From Paucimonas lemoignei (GTDB lineage Bacteria; Pseudomonadota; Gammaproteobacteria; Pseudomonadales; Pseudomonadaceae), in assembly GCA_900475325.1 (NCBI GenBank), contig LS483371.1, forward strand, positions 2,604,001 through 2,668,000: a stretch of 64,000 nt of DNA, in the 5' to 3' direction. Below the pieces are notes generated by a model that was not told the DNA's origin, searched no databases, and saw only the letters and a list, made by a program, of their open reading frames with translations. The position numbers were made by a program, and so were the translations under genes. This document shows, one piece after another, positions 27,111 to 37,377 of the stretch. The number at the start of each line of letters is the position of its first letter. Positions within the stretch are counted from its first letter, which is position 1.

Positions 27111-27932
27111 CGGAATGAAAATCCAAAAGACACGGGCGTCGGTGCGGTGTCGCGGATGTTTGCCGTGTTGCGTTGCCTGGGTGACTGCCCGGAGGAAGGC
27201 GAGCGGGTTACGCAATTGGCGCAGCAGGTGGGCTTGTCGCAACCCACGACTCACCGCTTGCTGCGCAGCCTGATTGATGAGGGCATGGTCGAGCAGGATC
27301 AGCGCAGCAAACGCTACCGGCTGAGCATCGAGTTCTTCGCGCTGGCTGCCAAGGCAGGCAAGACCGGTAACCTGCGCGAAATCGTACGGCCGAGCATGTT
27401 GCGGCTTTCCGCTTCTCTGGGCGACTCACTGTTTCTCTTGGCGCGCAGCGGCTTTGATGCGATCTGCCTGGACCGCAGCGAAGGCCCGTACCCGATTCGT
27501 ACCTTTACCGGGGACATTGGCGGGCGCGTGGCCTTGGGCGTGGGGCAGGGCAGCCTGGCGATTCTCGCCTTCCTGCCCGAAGAAGAGCGCGACACGGTGA
27601 TCCGCTATAACCTGCCGCGCCTCAAGGACTTCCATCTGTATGACGAAGTGTTCCTGCGCTCGGAAGTCGAAAATGTCCGCCGCCTGGGCTACGCCGCCCG
27701 CAACACCGGCGCCTTGCCGGGCATGGCGGGGCTTGCGGTGCCCATCTTCGACCGCGAAGGCCGTTCGGTCGCCGCACTGAGCGTCGCCACCATCAGCGAC
27801 CGCCTGGGCCCCGACCGCCTGCCCACCGTCGTCGAGTTGCTCAAGCGTGAAGCAGCCCTGATCAGTGCGCGGATCAACCCGTTTGATCCGTCGTTGCGAC
27901 GACCGAGTCAGGTGTTTGGGCAGGTGGATTAA
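27096..27932 (+). CDS. IclR-family transcriptional regulator
   Basis: A 278-residue regulator. The winged helix spans about residues 18-80 (RVTQLAQQVGLSQPTTHRLLRSLIDEGMV) and the effector-binding IclR domain about 95-265 (GDIGGRVALGVGQGSLAILAFLPEEE; AVPIFDREGRSVAALSVATI). It is divergent from the ABC importer/oxidoreductase operon across a 248-base gap, so it most likely controls that operon in response to the imported substrate or product. Confidence 0.9.
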   Translation: MNSTERNENPKDTGVGAVSRMFAVLRCLGDCPEEGERVTQLAQQVGLSQPTTHRLLRSLIDEGMVEQDQRSKRYRLSIEFFALAAKAGKTGNLREIVRPSMLRLSASLGDSLFLLARSGFDAICLDRSEGPYPIRTFTGDIGGRVALGVGQGSLAILAFLPEEERDTVIRYNLPRLKDFHLYDEVFLRSEVENVRRLGYAARNTGALPGMAGLAVPIFDREGRSVAALSVATISDRLGPDRLPTVVELLKREAALISARINPFDPSLRRPSQVFGQVD

Positions 27933-28036
27933 CGGGGTGCGCGCCGATAAGCGGCTTGTAATGGCACGCCCACCTCGGCAACATCTGCAGCAGGTGGCCG
28001 GGCTGGTCTGACTTAACACACTGCAGTGGTTGTTTG

Positions 28037-30088
28037 ATGAGTGACGATATGACGGATGATCGGCCTGAGGTTGACGGCCTGCTGGACTTTCCGGTGCGCA
28101 ACACCGCCGAGCGCCTGCAGCTGGCGCTGGACGCCGAGGCTATCGTAGGCACCTGGGTGTGGGATGTGCCTGCCAACCATGTGATTGGCGACGCGCGTTT
28201 TGCCCTGTCGTTTGGCATCACCGAGCAGCAGGCCGCTGAAGGGTTGCCGCTTGAGCGGGTGACGACGTCGATTCATCCCGATGATCGGGACCGGGTCGAG
28301 GCCGAGATCTTCACGGCCCTGGGGCGTGGCGGGGCTTTTGAATCCGAATACCGGGTCAAGCAGCGCGAGGGCGACTATCGCTGGTTCCAGGCCAATGGCC
28401 GGGTGGAATACGACAGCGAAGGGCAGCCCAGCCGTTTTCTCGGGGTCTTGCTGGACATCCAGACCCGTCGCAGCGCCGAAGCCGAGCGCGACCGCATCAC
28501 CGCGCTGTTGCGCACCTTTACTGCGGCCGTTCCAGGCGTGGTTTACGCCAAGGATCTGGAGGGTCGCATGCTGGTGGCCAACCGTGGCACTACCGAGCTG
28601 ATCGGCAAACCGCCTGAGTTCTACATCGGCAAGACCGACCTTGAGTATCTGGCCGACAAGGAGCAGGCGCGGGTCATCATGGCCACTGACCAGCGGATCA
28701 TGCAGGCCGGGGTGGAAGAACAGGTCGAAGAGCATGTGCGCCTGGCTGACGGTTCGGCGGCTGTCTGGCTGTCGGTCAAGTCGCCGCTGCGCAACGAGGC
28801 TGGCGAGGTGATCGGCCTGATCGGTTCGTCCATTGATGTGACCGCGCGCAAGCAGGCTGAAGCCGCTGTTCAGGAACTCAATCAGACCCTTGAGCAACGT
28901 ATCCGCGAGGCGATCAGCGAACGCGAGGTGGTGGAAGAGGCACTGCGTCAGTCGCAGAAAATGGAAGCGGTCGGCCAGTTGACCGGTGGCATCGCCCACG
29001 ACTTCAACAATCTGCTGGCAGGCATTTCCGGCAGTCTGGAATTGATGCAGCTGCGCCTGAATCAGGGCCGGGTGGCCGATATCGAGCGCTACTTGACCGT
29101 GGCCAAGGGCGCGGTGCAGCGGGCGGCGTCCTTGACCCATCGGCTGCTGGCGTTCTCGCGTCGTCAAACCCTGGCGCCATTGCCCACGGACGTCAACGCG
29201 CTGATCCATGGCATGGAAGAACTGATCCGCCGCACGGTAGGTCCTTCGATTGATATTCAGGTGCGGGCCAACGGTGAACTGTGGACGGCGCTGATTGATC
29301 CTGCACAGCTGGAAAACACCTTGCTCAACCTGTGCATCAACGCCCGCGACGCCATGCCTGATGGCGGGCGTGTGGTGATCGAGACTAGCAATCAACAGTT
29401 GGAAGAGGGCAGCGAGCTGGATCAGGATCTGCCAGCGGGTGAGTACCTGTGCATCGCCGTGCGCGATAACGGCTGTGGCATGAGCGCGGCGGTGATTGCC
29501 AAGGCGTTCGAGCCGTTTTTCACCACCAAACCGGTGGGCGCCGGGACGGGGTTGGGCTTGTCGATGATCTACGGCTTTGCGCGCCAGTCGGGTGGGCAGA
29601 TCAGGATCACGTCGGTCATCAATCAGGGCACCACCGTGTCGCTGCATTTGCCCCGGCACAAGCGCGACGTGTTGGTCCCGCCGGCTTCCGGCACGATCGC
29701 CGATATACCCATGGCGGGCAACGGCGAGACGGTGCTGATCGTTGACGACGAATCGTCCGTGCGGATGCTGGTCACCGAAGTCCTTGCCAGCCTGGGCTAT
29801 GTTGCCATTGAGGCGGCCGACAGCCTGGCAGGGCTGCAGATTCTGCAGTCGGACGTGCGAATCGACTTGCTGGTAACCGACGTCGGCTTGCCCGGCGGGA
29901 TCAACGGGCGGCAGATGGCGGATGCGGCACGGGTTAGTCGCCCGCAACTGCCGGTGCTGTTCATCACCGGTTATGCCGAAACTGCCGTGCTGGATAAAAG
30001 CCACCTGGAGCGCGCCACGGACGTGCTGACCAAGCCGTTTTCCCTGGAAGCGCTGGCGTCGCGGATCAAGGAGTTGATTCGGGGGTAA
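28037..30088 (+). CDS. Hybrid sensor histidine kinase with two PAS domains and a C-terminal receiver
   Basis: A soluble 683-residue hybrid kinase. Order: PAS (about residues 25-145), PAS (about 155-275), a coiled coil (275-305), HisKA with H321 in [11 protein letters not shown], HATPase (N-box [15 protein letters not shown]-boxes DNGCGM and GTGLGLS), then a receiver domain with D615 (LLVTDVGLP) and KPF lysine near the C terminus. No membrane segment. The start (28037 or 28049) is uncertain because no strong ribosome site is seen. No separate response regulator is adjacent, so the output partner is encoded elsewhere. Confidence 0.9.
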   Translation: MSDDMTDDRPEVDGLLDFPVRNTAERLQLALDAEAIVGTWVWDVPANHVIGDARFALSFGITEQQAAEGLPLERVTTSIHPDDRDRVEAEIFTALGRGGAFESEYRVKQREGDYRWFQANGRVEYDSEGQPSRFLGVLLDIQTRRSAEAERDRITALLRTFTAAVPGVVYAKDLEGRMLVANRGTTELIGKPPEFYIGKTDLEYLADKEQARVIMATDQRIMQAGVEEQVEEHVRLADGSAAVWLSVKSPLRNEAGEVIGLIGSSIDVTARKQAEAAVQELNQTLEQRIREAISEREVVEEALRQSQKMEAVGQLTGGIAHDFNNLLAGISGSLELMQLRLNQGRVADIERYLTVAKGAVQRAASLTHRLLAFSRRQTLAPLPTDVNALIHGMEELIRRTVGPSIDIQVRANGELWTALIDPAQLENTLLNLCINARDAMPDGGRVVIETSNQQLEEGSELDQDLPAGEYLCIAVRDNGCGMSAAVIAKAFEPFFTTKPVGAGTGLGLSMIYGFARQSGGQIRITSVINQGTTVSLHLPRHKRDVLVPPASGTIADIPMAGNGETVLIVDDESSVRMLVTEVLASLGYVAIEAADSLAGLQILQSDVRIDLLVTDVGLPGGINGRQMADAARVSRPQLPVLFITGYAETAVLDKSHLERATDVLTKPFSLEALASRIKELIRG

Positions 30089-30334
30089 TGCGTCGTGTTG
30101 TGTGCCTGAAGCAACGCATGACCTGTAGGAGCTGCCGAAGGCTGCGAACAGCGGCGTGTCAGACGGACCGCTTTCGTAGCCCTCGTAACCTCGGTCAGCT
30201 CAGGACGAGATGTGCCTGAAACAACGCAAAACCTGTAGATACTCTGTTGGGGTAACCCTATTACCGTGCATATCCAGCAGCGGCGGCGACGCTGATTCAC
30301 CTTTGCGCCCTTACGGCGCGTCACTTTCGAGGCG

Positions 30335-31596
30335 TGTACGGACCGGGCACATCGCTTACACGTGTACGGGGACATGGTTAACACTTTCTGGCGAACCCAC
30401 TTCGCCGGGAAGCCATCATGCCTTGGAATACGAGAGATGCCATGAGCCTGAAAAAAGAGTTCATTGCCTTAGCGCTGCAACCCGGCAGCAACAAAAGGGA
30501 TTTGTGTCGGCGCTTTGGTATCAGTGCGCCGACAGCATACAAATGGCTTAAGCGTTACGAGATGCAGGGGCTGCAGGGATTGGAGGAGTACTCCCGCCGA
30601 CCTATTTCTAGCCCTAAGCTGACTCAGCCATCCTTGGAGGCGCAGGTCGTAAAGCTTCGGCAGGAACAACCCGCTTGGGGCGGACGCAAGATAAGCAGCA
30701 TGCTCAGCCAGTGTGTTGCCCCCAGCACCGTCACCAATATCCTGCATCGCAATGGACTGATTCTGCCGCGTGAAAACCCGGGTCAAGGAGTAGGCAGGCG
30801 TTTTGAGCACGAGGCACCTAATGACCTTTGGCAGATGGATTTCAAGGGGCACTTCGCCATCCAACAAGGCCGCTGTCATCCGCTAACGTTGCTGGATGAT
30901 CACTCTCGGTTCAACCTGGCAATCGAGGCATGTGCCAATGAACAAAGAGGCACTGTCCAGCAAAGACTGACTGATATCTTCCGCCGCTTTGGCCTGCCTG
31001 CACGACTCAATCTGGATAATGGATCGCCTTGGGGCGCGCCGCGTAATCCTGGAGAGCTCTCTGAACTGAGTATCTGGCTGGTGCGCTTGGGCATCCGGGT
31101 AAGCTTCAGTCGCCCTCGACATCCGCAAACGAACGGCAAGCTGGAGCGTTTTCATCGTTCACTTAAGGCCGAGGTTATCAATGGGCGCCACTTTCGTACC
31201 CTCACTGAAGCCCAGGTGGCCTTCGACCAATGGCGTGAAATTTATAACCATCAGCGCCCTCACGAAGCGCTGGGTTATCAAGTCCCGATGAGTCGCTATA
31301 GGGCCAGCCCATGGACCTTTCCAGAGAAGCTGTCGCCATTCGAATATGGCCCTGACGATGTATTGGCCAAGGTCTACCACAGCCGATTTCGCTTCAGGAA
31401 ACGCTACTTCAGCATTGCCAAGGGCCTGGTAGGGCAACTGATTGCCATCAGACCTAACCCTGACAGTGAGGACCTGTTCAATATCTATTTCTGTCATCAC
31501 TTGCTGCGAACCATCGACATCAATCAGCCGGACTACAGTTGAGGATGTGTAAAGCATGTGTCCGCACACGTGTAAGCGATGTGTCCAGTCCGTACA
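30335..31596 (+). mobile_element. Complete IS481-type insertion sequence
   Basis: A 1262-bp element carrying one transposase gene. Its ends are inverted repeats of about 45 bases with a few mismatches: both start TGTACGGAC, share CACATCGCTTACACGTGT, and continue to GACATGgTT or ACATGCTT. The directly flanking bases AGGCG (30330-30334 and 31597-31601) are a 5-base target duplication. Removing the IS and one copy restores CTTTCG-AGGCG-CGAAAG, a hairpin of repeat B. Ends, duplication and intact transposase suggest a recent, possibly active insertion. Confidence 0.9.
30418..31542 (+). CDS. IS481-family transposase
   Basis: A 374-residue DDE transposase. An N-terminal helix-turn-helix (NKRDLCRRFGISAPTAYKWLKRY) precedes a linker and the rve-type catalytic core with D141 (WQMDFKGH), D200 (LNLDNGS) and E243 (NGKLERFHRSL). 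The C-terminal domain continues to the right end of the element. The frame is intact. An internal ATG at 30442 (MSLKKEF) is an alternative start. Confidence 0.93.
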   Translation: MPWNTRDAMSLKKEFIALALQPGSNKRDLCRRFGISAPTAYKWLKRYEMQGLQGLEEYSRRPISSPKLTQPSLEAQVVKLRQEQPAWGGRKISSMLSQCVAPSTVTNILHRNGLILPRENPGQGVGRRFEHEAPNDLWQMDFKGHFAIQQGRCHPLTLLDDHSRFNLAIEACANEQRGTVQQRLTDIFRRFGLPARLNLDNGSPWGAPRNPGELSELSIWLVRLGIRVSFSRPRHPQTNGKLERFHRSLKAEVINGRHFRTLTEAQVAFDQWREIYNHQRPHEALGYQVPMSRYRASPWTFPEKLSPFEYGPDDVLAKVYHSRFRFRKRYFSIAKGLVGQLIAIRPNPDSEDLFNIYFCHHLLRTIDINQPDYS

Positions 31597-32226
31597 AGGC
31601 GCGAAAGTAACCAAAGCGCTCCCGCTCCTTTGTCCGGGTCTTCGCCGAGGCTCAGACTTCCCTCACTCCGGCATTGCTCCGTGGGCCGCCGCAATGGGCC
31701 ATCCATGGCCCGGTGCGGCTAACCCGGCATCCATGCCGGGTTGCCCACTGCGCAATACCTACGCTCGGCCGGCCACAAGTCGCAATTTGTGTCGCCCATA
31801 CGTTTTGCGCAGATATCCAGAATCAAAAGCAGGGTGTGAGTCAGGCAGGAGTTCTGTTGGAGAAATCTGCAGAGCAGATTTGCTTTGCTTTGCTTTTAGT
31901 GCCGCGATTTCACAGACGACGCAAAATGCGCGTCGGGAGGCTGAGTGGAGGTGCCGTGGGGTGGGTCGCTCGGCATGGATGCCGAGCGAGCGCCGTTGGG
32001 CCATGGATGGCCCGTCGGCGCGTGCCCGCCCCACGGTGCCGGAGCGAGGGTACCGCCGCGAAGCGGGGGCCGTACGCCAGCGCAGAGGTTTTGGTTACTT
32101 TTGGCACCAAAAGTGACCCGGCCGTCAGGACGGAACCTGACTCAGTAGCGCCCGGATGCTGTTGTTGCTACTCGATTCCAGGCGCAGCGCTTTGATTCGC
32201 CGAAGGCTGCAAACACCGGTGCGTTA

Positions 32227-33078
32227 TCACTGAGCCCCAAACATCGCCGTCCAGTAAATCCCCGCGTCGCTTTTCGGGTCCACCGCATAGGCGGCGCCAA
32301 GTTCATGAAAGGCCGGGTTCATCAGGTTGCTGCAATGCCCCGGGCTGGCCAGCCAGCCGTCGACCACCTTGCGGACGGTGTCTTGCCCTGCTGCGATGTT
32401 TTCGCCCACTTGCTGGGCGATGTACCCGGCCAGTTCTGCCCGATCACCCGGCGTGCGGCCGTCACGGTCCTTGTGGTCGAAGAAGTTGTTATTGGCCATG
32501 GCCCGGCTATGGGCTTCAGACGCGGTGGCCAAGTTGGCATTCCAGGTCAGCGCAGAGGTCGCAGTAAAAGCCTGACCACCACATTGGCGAGCCTGACCAC
32601 GTGCGCTGTTGACCATGGCCAGCAATTTCTGGCCTTCGGCCTGCCAGTCACCCAGGCGCGCGGTCAACAAGGGCCGTGCCAGCACAATCCGCCAGTCCCG
32701 ACCTTCGCGGCTGACGCCAATGTCGACGAACTGCGGGTCAAGCACGACCTGGCAGAAGCTTTCCTGCAGGGTGTGCATGGCGGACTGCGCGTCCCTGGGC
32801 CCGGAGAGGCTGATGGCCTGGACATTGACCATCGGGTACGTCGCCCGCGCCATGGCCTGCTGCAAATCCACGGTGCTGGTGGCAGAGAGCACCAGACGGG
32901 TATCGGTGGCCAGGGGGGGTAATTCTTGGGAGACCTGGCTGCCGCAGCGCTGGGCCTGATTGCGATAGCCGTTGATCGACTCCACCAGCTGTGACTCTTC
33001 GGACGCCACGGCGGTGGCGGTAAATACCAATCCTAACGACAAGGCGGCAAGACGCATAAAAGAGGGAATGATGCGCAT
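32227..33078 (-). CDS. Secreted CAP (SCP/PR-1)-domain protein
   Basis: A 283-residue exported protein with a signal peptide (MRIIPSFMRLAALSLGLVF...AVA). The N-terminal half has no recognised domain. The CAP domain covers about residues 160-283 and is recognised from ATASEAHSRAMANNNFFDHKDRDG, GENIAAGQ and VDGWLASPGHCSNLMNPAFHELG. The conserved histidine and glutamate positions of the CAP cavity are present. Molecular function of bacterial CAP proteins is mostly unknown. Confidence 0.88.
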   Translation of the reverse strand: MRIIPSFMRLAALSLGLVFTATAVASEESQLVESINGYRNQAQRCGSQVSQELPPLATDTRLVLSATSTVDLQQAMARATYPMVNVQAISLSGPRDAQSAMHTLQESFCQVVLDPQFVDIGVSREGRDWRIVLARPLLTARLGDWQAEGQKLLAMVNSARGQARQCGGQAFTATSALTWNANLATASEAHSRAMANNNFFDHKDRDGRTPGDRAELAGYIAQQVGENIAAGQDTVRKVVDGWLASPGHCSNLMNPAFHELGAAYAVDPKSDAGIYWTAMFGAQ

Positions 33079-33238
33079 GAATGTCTCCTTGAACTGACAG
33101 CGCCCATGATGCGCGATTCTTCCCGCACGGCGAAACGCGAATTTAGCCCGCGCCCATATTGACGACTCCAGCCGTAGTCAGTTCAGCCGCAGGCCCGGCT
33201 GATTTCATCGGCAGGCCTGCGCTGCTGCTGTCCAGGCT

Positions 33239-33646
33239 TTAGAAATTGGCCTTCAACGCCTCTAGACCGCCGTCGTACACGCCCTGGAACAGCGTCTCGA
33301 CTTCTGCATCGCTAACCCCATCCGGGGTGAAGCTACCCGACCAGGTAATCACCGTCTCGTGCTCGCCAGCGGCGCTGACCTGCAAGGTGGCCAGGTAGTT
33401 GGTCGCCGGGAACGGGCCGGTGTCGATGGAATAGCTGTAGGTGCGGTTGGCGTTATCGTAGGTTTGCAGCCGTTCGACAATGACGGCGCCGTCAGCGGTT
33501 GTTAGCTTGCGGACCCGGCCACCTTCCAGGGTTTCACTGCTGGCAATCATGGGCAGCCAGTCGTGCAGGGACAGAAAACCGCCGACCAGTTGCCAGACTT
33601 TATCGGCCGAGACCGGTACTCGGATGTTCGCAGAAGCCGTTGCCAT
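33239..33646 (-). CDS. SRPBCC (polyketide cyclase/START-like) family protein
   Basis: A 135-residue cytoplasmic protein of the SRPBCC fold, a helix-grip structure that binds hydrophobic ligands. Features are IRVPVSADKVWQLVGGFLSLHDWLP at the N terminus, RKLTTADGAVIVERL, and a long C-terminal helix (DAEVETLFQGVYDGGLEALK). ATG 33646 is chosen because it starts the first strand of the fold; the open frame upstream is not conserved in type. No substrate can be named. Confidence 0.85.
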   Translation of the reverse strand: MATASANIRVPVSADKVWQLVGGFLSLHDWLPMIASSETLEGGRVRKLTTADGAVIVERLQTYDNANRTYSYSIDTGPFPATNYLATLQVSAAGEHETVITWSGSFTPDGVSDAEVETLFQGVYDGGLEALKANF

Positions 33647-33781
33647 GATGTGTGCTCCATTAAGCAGAGAGTGGAGAGGAAAATAAGGCCCCACCTTACA
33701 GGCACGCAGGGTGGGGATAACAGTGAAGGATTTCAAATGTATGAGCAGCCCACCGATGCAGTTTGACGCTCGGGCTACCGA

Positions 33782-33872
33782 CGTGGGACCGGCTTGAGCC
33801 GGGAAGGCGGTCTTTCAGACGATGGATAGGGTTGTCGTGACTGGCCTCTTCCCGGCTCAAGTCGGTCCCACG
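33782..33872. repeat. REPIN, CGTGGGACCGGCTTGAGCCGG class
   Basis: Two inverted REP copies (GTGGGACCGGCTTGAGCCGG and CCGGCTCAAGTCGGTCCCAC) between the divergent SRPBCC and serine hydrolase genes. Confidence 0.85.
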
Positions 33873-33973
33873 GGCGGTTTGCCTGACACACTGCCATTGG
33901 CAGGCTTGGGCAGCTCCTGCAGCGGGCGCGCGTGCTTTAGTATTCCACCCCTCAGAACCCGGAGACGTTGAGC

Positions 33974-34864
33974 ATGTTTTCTTCGCTTGTATTGAATGGC
34001 CGTGCTGTTTCGTCGCAGGTCACGGAACCTGTGCTGCCTTGGTGGAGTTTCACTAAAACCGTGCTGGCCGCTACGGCGCTGACGTTGGTCCGCGACGGGC
34101 TGCTCGTCCTGGATGACCGAGTGGCTGAAGGTCCATTCACGCTAAGGCAGCTGCTGCGCCATGAGGCAGGGCTGGCTGATTATGGTGAGTTGGCCGAATA
34201 CCACGCGGCCGTCGCCGCTGGTGAACAGCCCTGGCCCGTTGCCGAGATGCTGCGGCGCCTGGATGCCGATACCTTGCGTTATCCCCCCGGCGAAGGCTGG
34301 CGCTATTCCAATGTCGGCTACCTGTACGTGGCGCGCCTGATCGAGCGCGTCACCGGTCTCGGGATTGAACAGGCGCTGGCTCGACGCGTACTGACGCCCC
34401 TGGGGTTGACCAACGTGACGCTGGCAAAAACGCCCGATGAGCTGTCGGGCCAATGCCTGGGCCTTGACGAGGGTTACCACCCCGGCTGGGTGTATCACGG
34501 CCTGCTGTTGGGCACGCTGACGGATGCGGTGCTGCTGCTCGACGGGCTACTGGCCTCGAAACTCCTGCCGCCCTCGCTATTGCAGGAGATGCGCACGGCC
34601 AAAGTGCTTGGCGGGCCGATTCCCGGTCGGCCATGGCTCACGCCGGGCTATGCGCTGGGCCTGATGCAGGGCGGGGTTGAACACGGGTTGATGCTCAGCG
34701 GCCATACCGGTGCCGGGCCGGGCAGCGTGGTGGCGGTGTTTGGCGCAAGCCATGGCGCCAACACGGCGACCTGCGGGGTGTTCAGCGAGGGGGCGGATCA
34801 GGGGCGGATTGAGGCTGAGCTGGTGCGCCAACTGACAGCGGCGCTGAATGCCGACAGGGCATGA
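33974..34864 (+). CDS. Serine hydrolase, beta-lactamase/class C family
   Basis: A 296-residue protein of the penicillin-binding/class C beta-lactamase fold. The SxxK motif is S25-F-T-K28, the YxN motif is Y111-S-N113, and the third motif region is SGHTGAGPGS (HTG replaces KTG). No signal peptide is visible, so it is probably a cytoplasmic esterase or peptidase rather than a drug-resistance enzyme. ATG 33974 is preferred to an upstream TTG. It is shorter at the N terminus than typical family members; SxxK lies unusually close to the start. Confidence 0.87.
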   Translation: MFSSLVLNGRAVSSQVTEPVLPWWSFTKTVLAATALTLVRDGLLVLDDRVAEGPFTLRQLLRHEAGLADYGELAEYHAAVAAGEQPWPVAEMLRRLDADTLRYPPGEGWRYSNVGYLYVARLIERVTGLGIEQALARRVLTPLGLTNVTLAKTPDELSGQCLGLDEGYHPGWVYHGLLLGTLTDAVLLLDGLLASKLLPPSLLQEMRTAKVLGGPIPGRPWLTPGYALGLMQGGVEHGLMLSGHTGAGPGSVVAVFGASHGANTATCGVFSEGADQGRIEAELVRQLTAALNADRA

Positions 34865-34869
34865 AGGCA

Positions 34870-34899
34870 TGCAGCGCGACCAGGCCAGGCCGCGCTGCA
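34870..34899. terminator. Hairpin between convergent genes
   Basis: TGCAGCGCG (34870-34878) pairs perfectly with CGCGCTGCA (34891-34899), just after the hydrolase stop and before the end of the chemoreceptor gene. There is no T-run, so intrinsic termination is uncertain. Confidence 0.4.
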
Positions 34900-34911
34900 G
34901 GTAGGGCAGGC

Positions 34912-36552
34912 TTACAGTTTGAAGCGGCTCACCAGCGTGTTGAATGACAGCGCCAGGTTCGACAGGTCCTGAGTGGACGCGCTGGTCTGGTGGGCGCCAG
35001 CGGCGGTCTGGGTCGACAGGTCCTGGATGTTCACCAGATTGCGATCCACTTCCCGGGCCACGTTCGCTTGTTCTTCCGAGGCGCTGGCGATGACCATGTT
35101 GCGCTCGTTGATCTGCGAAATGCCGTCAGCAATGACTTCCAGCGCTTCTCCGGTGGCCTGAGCCAGCGATTGAGTATCATTGACCAGTGACTGGCTTTTG
35201 CCCATGGCCTTCACGGCCTCGTCGGCGCTGGCTTGCACGCTGTTGATCATGCCTTCGATTTCGCCAGTGGAGGCCTGAGTGCGAGCGGCCAATGCGCGCA
35301 CTTCATCCGCCACCACCGCAAAACCACGGCCCTGTTCGCCAGCCCGGGCGGCTTCGATCGCCGCATTGAGCGCCAGCAGGTTGGTCTGTTCGGCGATGCC
35401 GCGAATCACATCCAGCACCTTGCCGATGTCGCGCACTTGCACCGCCAAATCCTGAACCATGGTGGTCGAGGCGGCGATTTCAGTGGTTGCGCTGTTGATT
35501 GCGTGGACGGCATCCCGAGCCTTGTCGCGGCCCGTCGTGGCTTGCTGGCTGGTGGTCCGGGAGGCTTCTGACGTCGACACCGCATTGCGGGCCACTTCTT
35601 CCACGGCGGAGGTCATTTCAGTGACCGCTGTCGCCGCTTGCTGGATTTCATCGTTCTGACGCACCAGCCCGCGGCTGCCGGTTTCGGTCACGGCGCTCAG
35701 TTCTTCCGCCGCCGACGCCAGTTGGTCGGAGGCGCTGGCGATCTGCTGGATCGTGCCCTTGAGGCTGGTTTGCATGTCGCTCAAGGCTCCCAGCAGTTGC
35801 CCGGCTTCGTCGCGACCGGTGCTGACGATACGTTGAGTCAGGTCACCCTGGGCGATGCGTTGCGCGCTGGTCACAGCGGTGGCAATCGGGCGGCTGATCA
35901 AGCGACTCATGAACAGACCCAGGGCAAAGGCCGCGATGAAGGCCAGGGTAATGCCGGTATACAGCGCGGTATTGGCCGAGGCTTCCATCGCGCCAGCTTC
36001 CTGCGCGCCTTCACCAATCTGCCGGTTATTGGATTCAATCATCACGGTCAATTGGTCCATGATCTTGTGATACGAGTTCTGCAGGTCGCCCAGCAGCAAG
36101 GCCCGGCCACTTTCCACGTCACCGGCGGCCATCAACGCCACGTAACGCTGCACGAAGGCCTGATACGCGGGCCAGTCGATCTCCATCTGGTCACCCGCAA
36201 TCCGCTCGTCATCGGCCAGCGGCGTGGCCCGGTAAGTCTTGAACGCTTTTTCGCTGGCCAACTGGTTGTCCTTCATCGACGCCAGGTATTGGTCCTTCTG
36301 GGCCTGCGGCGCATTGGCGGTGGTGGCGAGGTAAAGCCGGTACAAATCCCGGTTTTGCCCAACGGCCTTGGTTTTGGTTTCGGCGGTATTGGCCACCGAC
36401 ACCAGATTGTTACTGAACACCAGTTTCAGATTGGTCGAGAGCTTCGAAACACCCTGGCTCCCCAGTGCACCGACACCAAGGGTAATGAAGGCGCAAAGAC
36501 CGAAGGCCGTAATCAGTTTGGTCGAAAGTTTTGCATCATGTAGCCAGCTCAT
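34912..36552 (-). CDS. Methyl-accepting chemotaxis protein with four-helix-bundle sensor domain
   Basis: A 546-residue inner-membrane chemoreceptor. Membrane segments lie near residues 10-30 and 193-213. The periplasmic part (about 34-190) is helical and matches the 4HB_MCP type. HAMP follows ([24 protein letters not shown]), then the signalling domain with the hairpin tip around [21 protein letters not shown]. Its ligand class differs from the dCache receptor at 34-1926 and cannot be named. No CheW-binding oddity was seen. Confidence 0.92.
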   Translation of the reverse strand: MSWLHDAKLSTKLITAFGLCAFITLGVGALGSQGVSKLSTNLKLVFSNNLVSVANTAETKTKAVGQNRDLYRLYLATTANAPQAQKDQYLASMKDNQLASEKAFKTYRATPLADDERIAGDQMEIDWPAYQAFVQRYVALMAAGDVESGRALLLGDLQNSYHKIMDQLTVMIESNNRQIGEGAQEAGAMEASANTALYTGITLAFIAAFALGLFMSRLISRPIATAVTSAQRIAQGDLTQRIVSTGRDEAGQLLGALSDMQTSLKGTIQQIASASDQLASAAEELSAVTETGSRGLVRQNDEIQQAATAVTEMTSAVEEVARNAVSTSEASRTTSQQATTGRDKARDAVHAINSATTEIAASTTMVQDLAVQVRDIGKVLDVIRGIAEQTNLLALNAAIEAARAGEQGRGFAVVADEVRALAARTQASTGEIEGMINSVQASADEAVKAMGKSQSLVNDTQSLAQATGEALEVIADGISQINERNMVIASASEEQANVAREVDRNLVNIQDLSTQTAAGAHQTSASTQDLSNLALSFNTLVSRFKL

Positions 36553-36898
36553 GGGCGCGTCCTGCTAAGTGTTTTCTGAGTGAACAGGGAAGTGGTCAGG
36601 GCCTGGCCACTTTCGTGGGCCGCGATTCTCCTAACGCTATCGGCCAAGCTGCCCGGCTCTAAAGTGCTAATGGTCGCCTGGTGACCCGGACGGACAGACG
36701 AGGCGCAGCTACGGCGCACTATCCAACGGGCGCGAACGCTGCTCGCCGGTCAATCGCGATAGCTGCCGCGTCGTAAGCTGGACGTGCGATTGGGGGGCTT
36801 CGCCGTGACCCTGCGGCCTTTTGCCGCCATGGGTTTTTTGAACCAAGGCTCTGGCACAGCGTTCGAAGCTGCAACTTACTCAGAAAGGGAACTCCACG
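36553..36898. other. Intergenic region with no recognised feature
   Basis: 346 bases between the chemoreceptor start and the small lipoprotein. It must hold the promoters of both. No convincing REP, operator or RNA gene was seen. Confidence 0.4.
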
Positions 36899-37159
36899 AT
36901 GTTGAAAACACTTGCCTACAGCCTGATGCTGGCCTCCACCATTGGCTTGACTGCCTGCGATAGCAAATCCGAAAACAAGACCCAGCAGGCCGAGAAGCAC
37001 GCTGAAAAGGCAGACGACAAAGCCGCTGACGCCGCCCAGGAAAACGCCAAGGCCGCCAAGGCCCAGGCCGAGGCCCGGGAAGCCAAGGCGGAAGAAGACA
37101 AAACCTTCGTGCCCACCAGCCCGATGCCGGAAAGCAGCCAGCCCGCGCCGAAGAATTGA
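36899..37159 (+). CDS. Small Lys/Ala/Glu-rich lipoprotein
   Basis: An 86-residue predicted lipoprotein. The lipobox is GLTAC with C20 as the lipidated residue, followed by DSKSEN. Residues about 30-68 are an Ala/Lys/Glu-rich helix likely to form a coiled coil, and the tail is proline-rich. GAAAGGGAAC precedes the ATG. Aspartate at +2 in the mature protein (C-D) favours inner-membrane retention by the known +2 rule in enterics, which may not hold in Pseudomonas. No function is recognised. Confidence 0.8.
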   Translation: MLKTLAYSLMLASTIGLTACDSKSENKTQQAEKHAEKADDKAADAAQENAKAAKAQAEAREAKAEEDKTFVPTSPMPESSQPAPKN

Positions 37160-37377
37160 GTCCAGGTAGCCGCAGCTAACGCTTTAGGCGCTGCCACAGG
37201 CTGCGAAACGCGGTGTGCCTGACACCGTATTCGCGGCCGTCGTCACCTGCGACCCCGCGCAGGATCAGGCAATCAGTCAGAAGGATCGGACTAATTGCCA
37301 GGCCAGGCGACGCCTTAGTCTGGACGTGTATTGAGTTACCCACCTCATCACTCGTTTTCCAGACAAGGATAAAAATC

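Larger units (their letters stand above)
30133..32205. repeat. Repeat B: about 806-bp structured repeat, split by an insertion sequence
   Basis: Copy B consists of 30133-30334 and 31602-32205, interrupted by the IS element. It is a near-identical inverted copy of 38219-39030. It contains two three-way-junction modules. Module 1 (around 31684-31745) has hairpins GCCGCA/TGCGGC with GGGCCAT/ATGGCCC, and AACCCGGCAT/ATGCCGGGTT. Module 2 is closed by 31950-31965 paired with 32025-32040 and holds GCTCGGCAT/ATGCCGAGC and GGGCCAT/ATGGCCC hairpins. The boundaries were set where similarity to copy C fades. No protein gene is supported in it. Confidence 0.85.

Noticed and set aside
28013..30004. 663-codon open frame on the minus strand
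   Set aside because: It is antisense to the hybrid kinase, whose domains and motifs are complete. High GC content leaves the opposite frame open.
31674..32195. Similar open frames in repeats B and C (also 38308-38751) that look like a conserved protein
   Set aside because: The shared peptide sequence follows from the shared DNA repeats, both strands are open, and hairpin stems explain the conservation. No ribosome site or domain.
33974..34864. Beta-lactamase resistance gene
   Set aside because: SxxK and YxN motifs are present, but there is no signal peptide and KTG is replaced by HTG; an esterase or peptidase is more likely.
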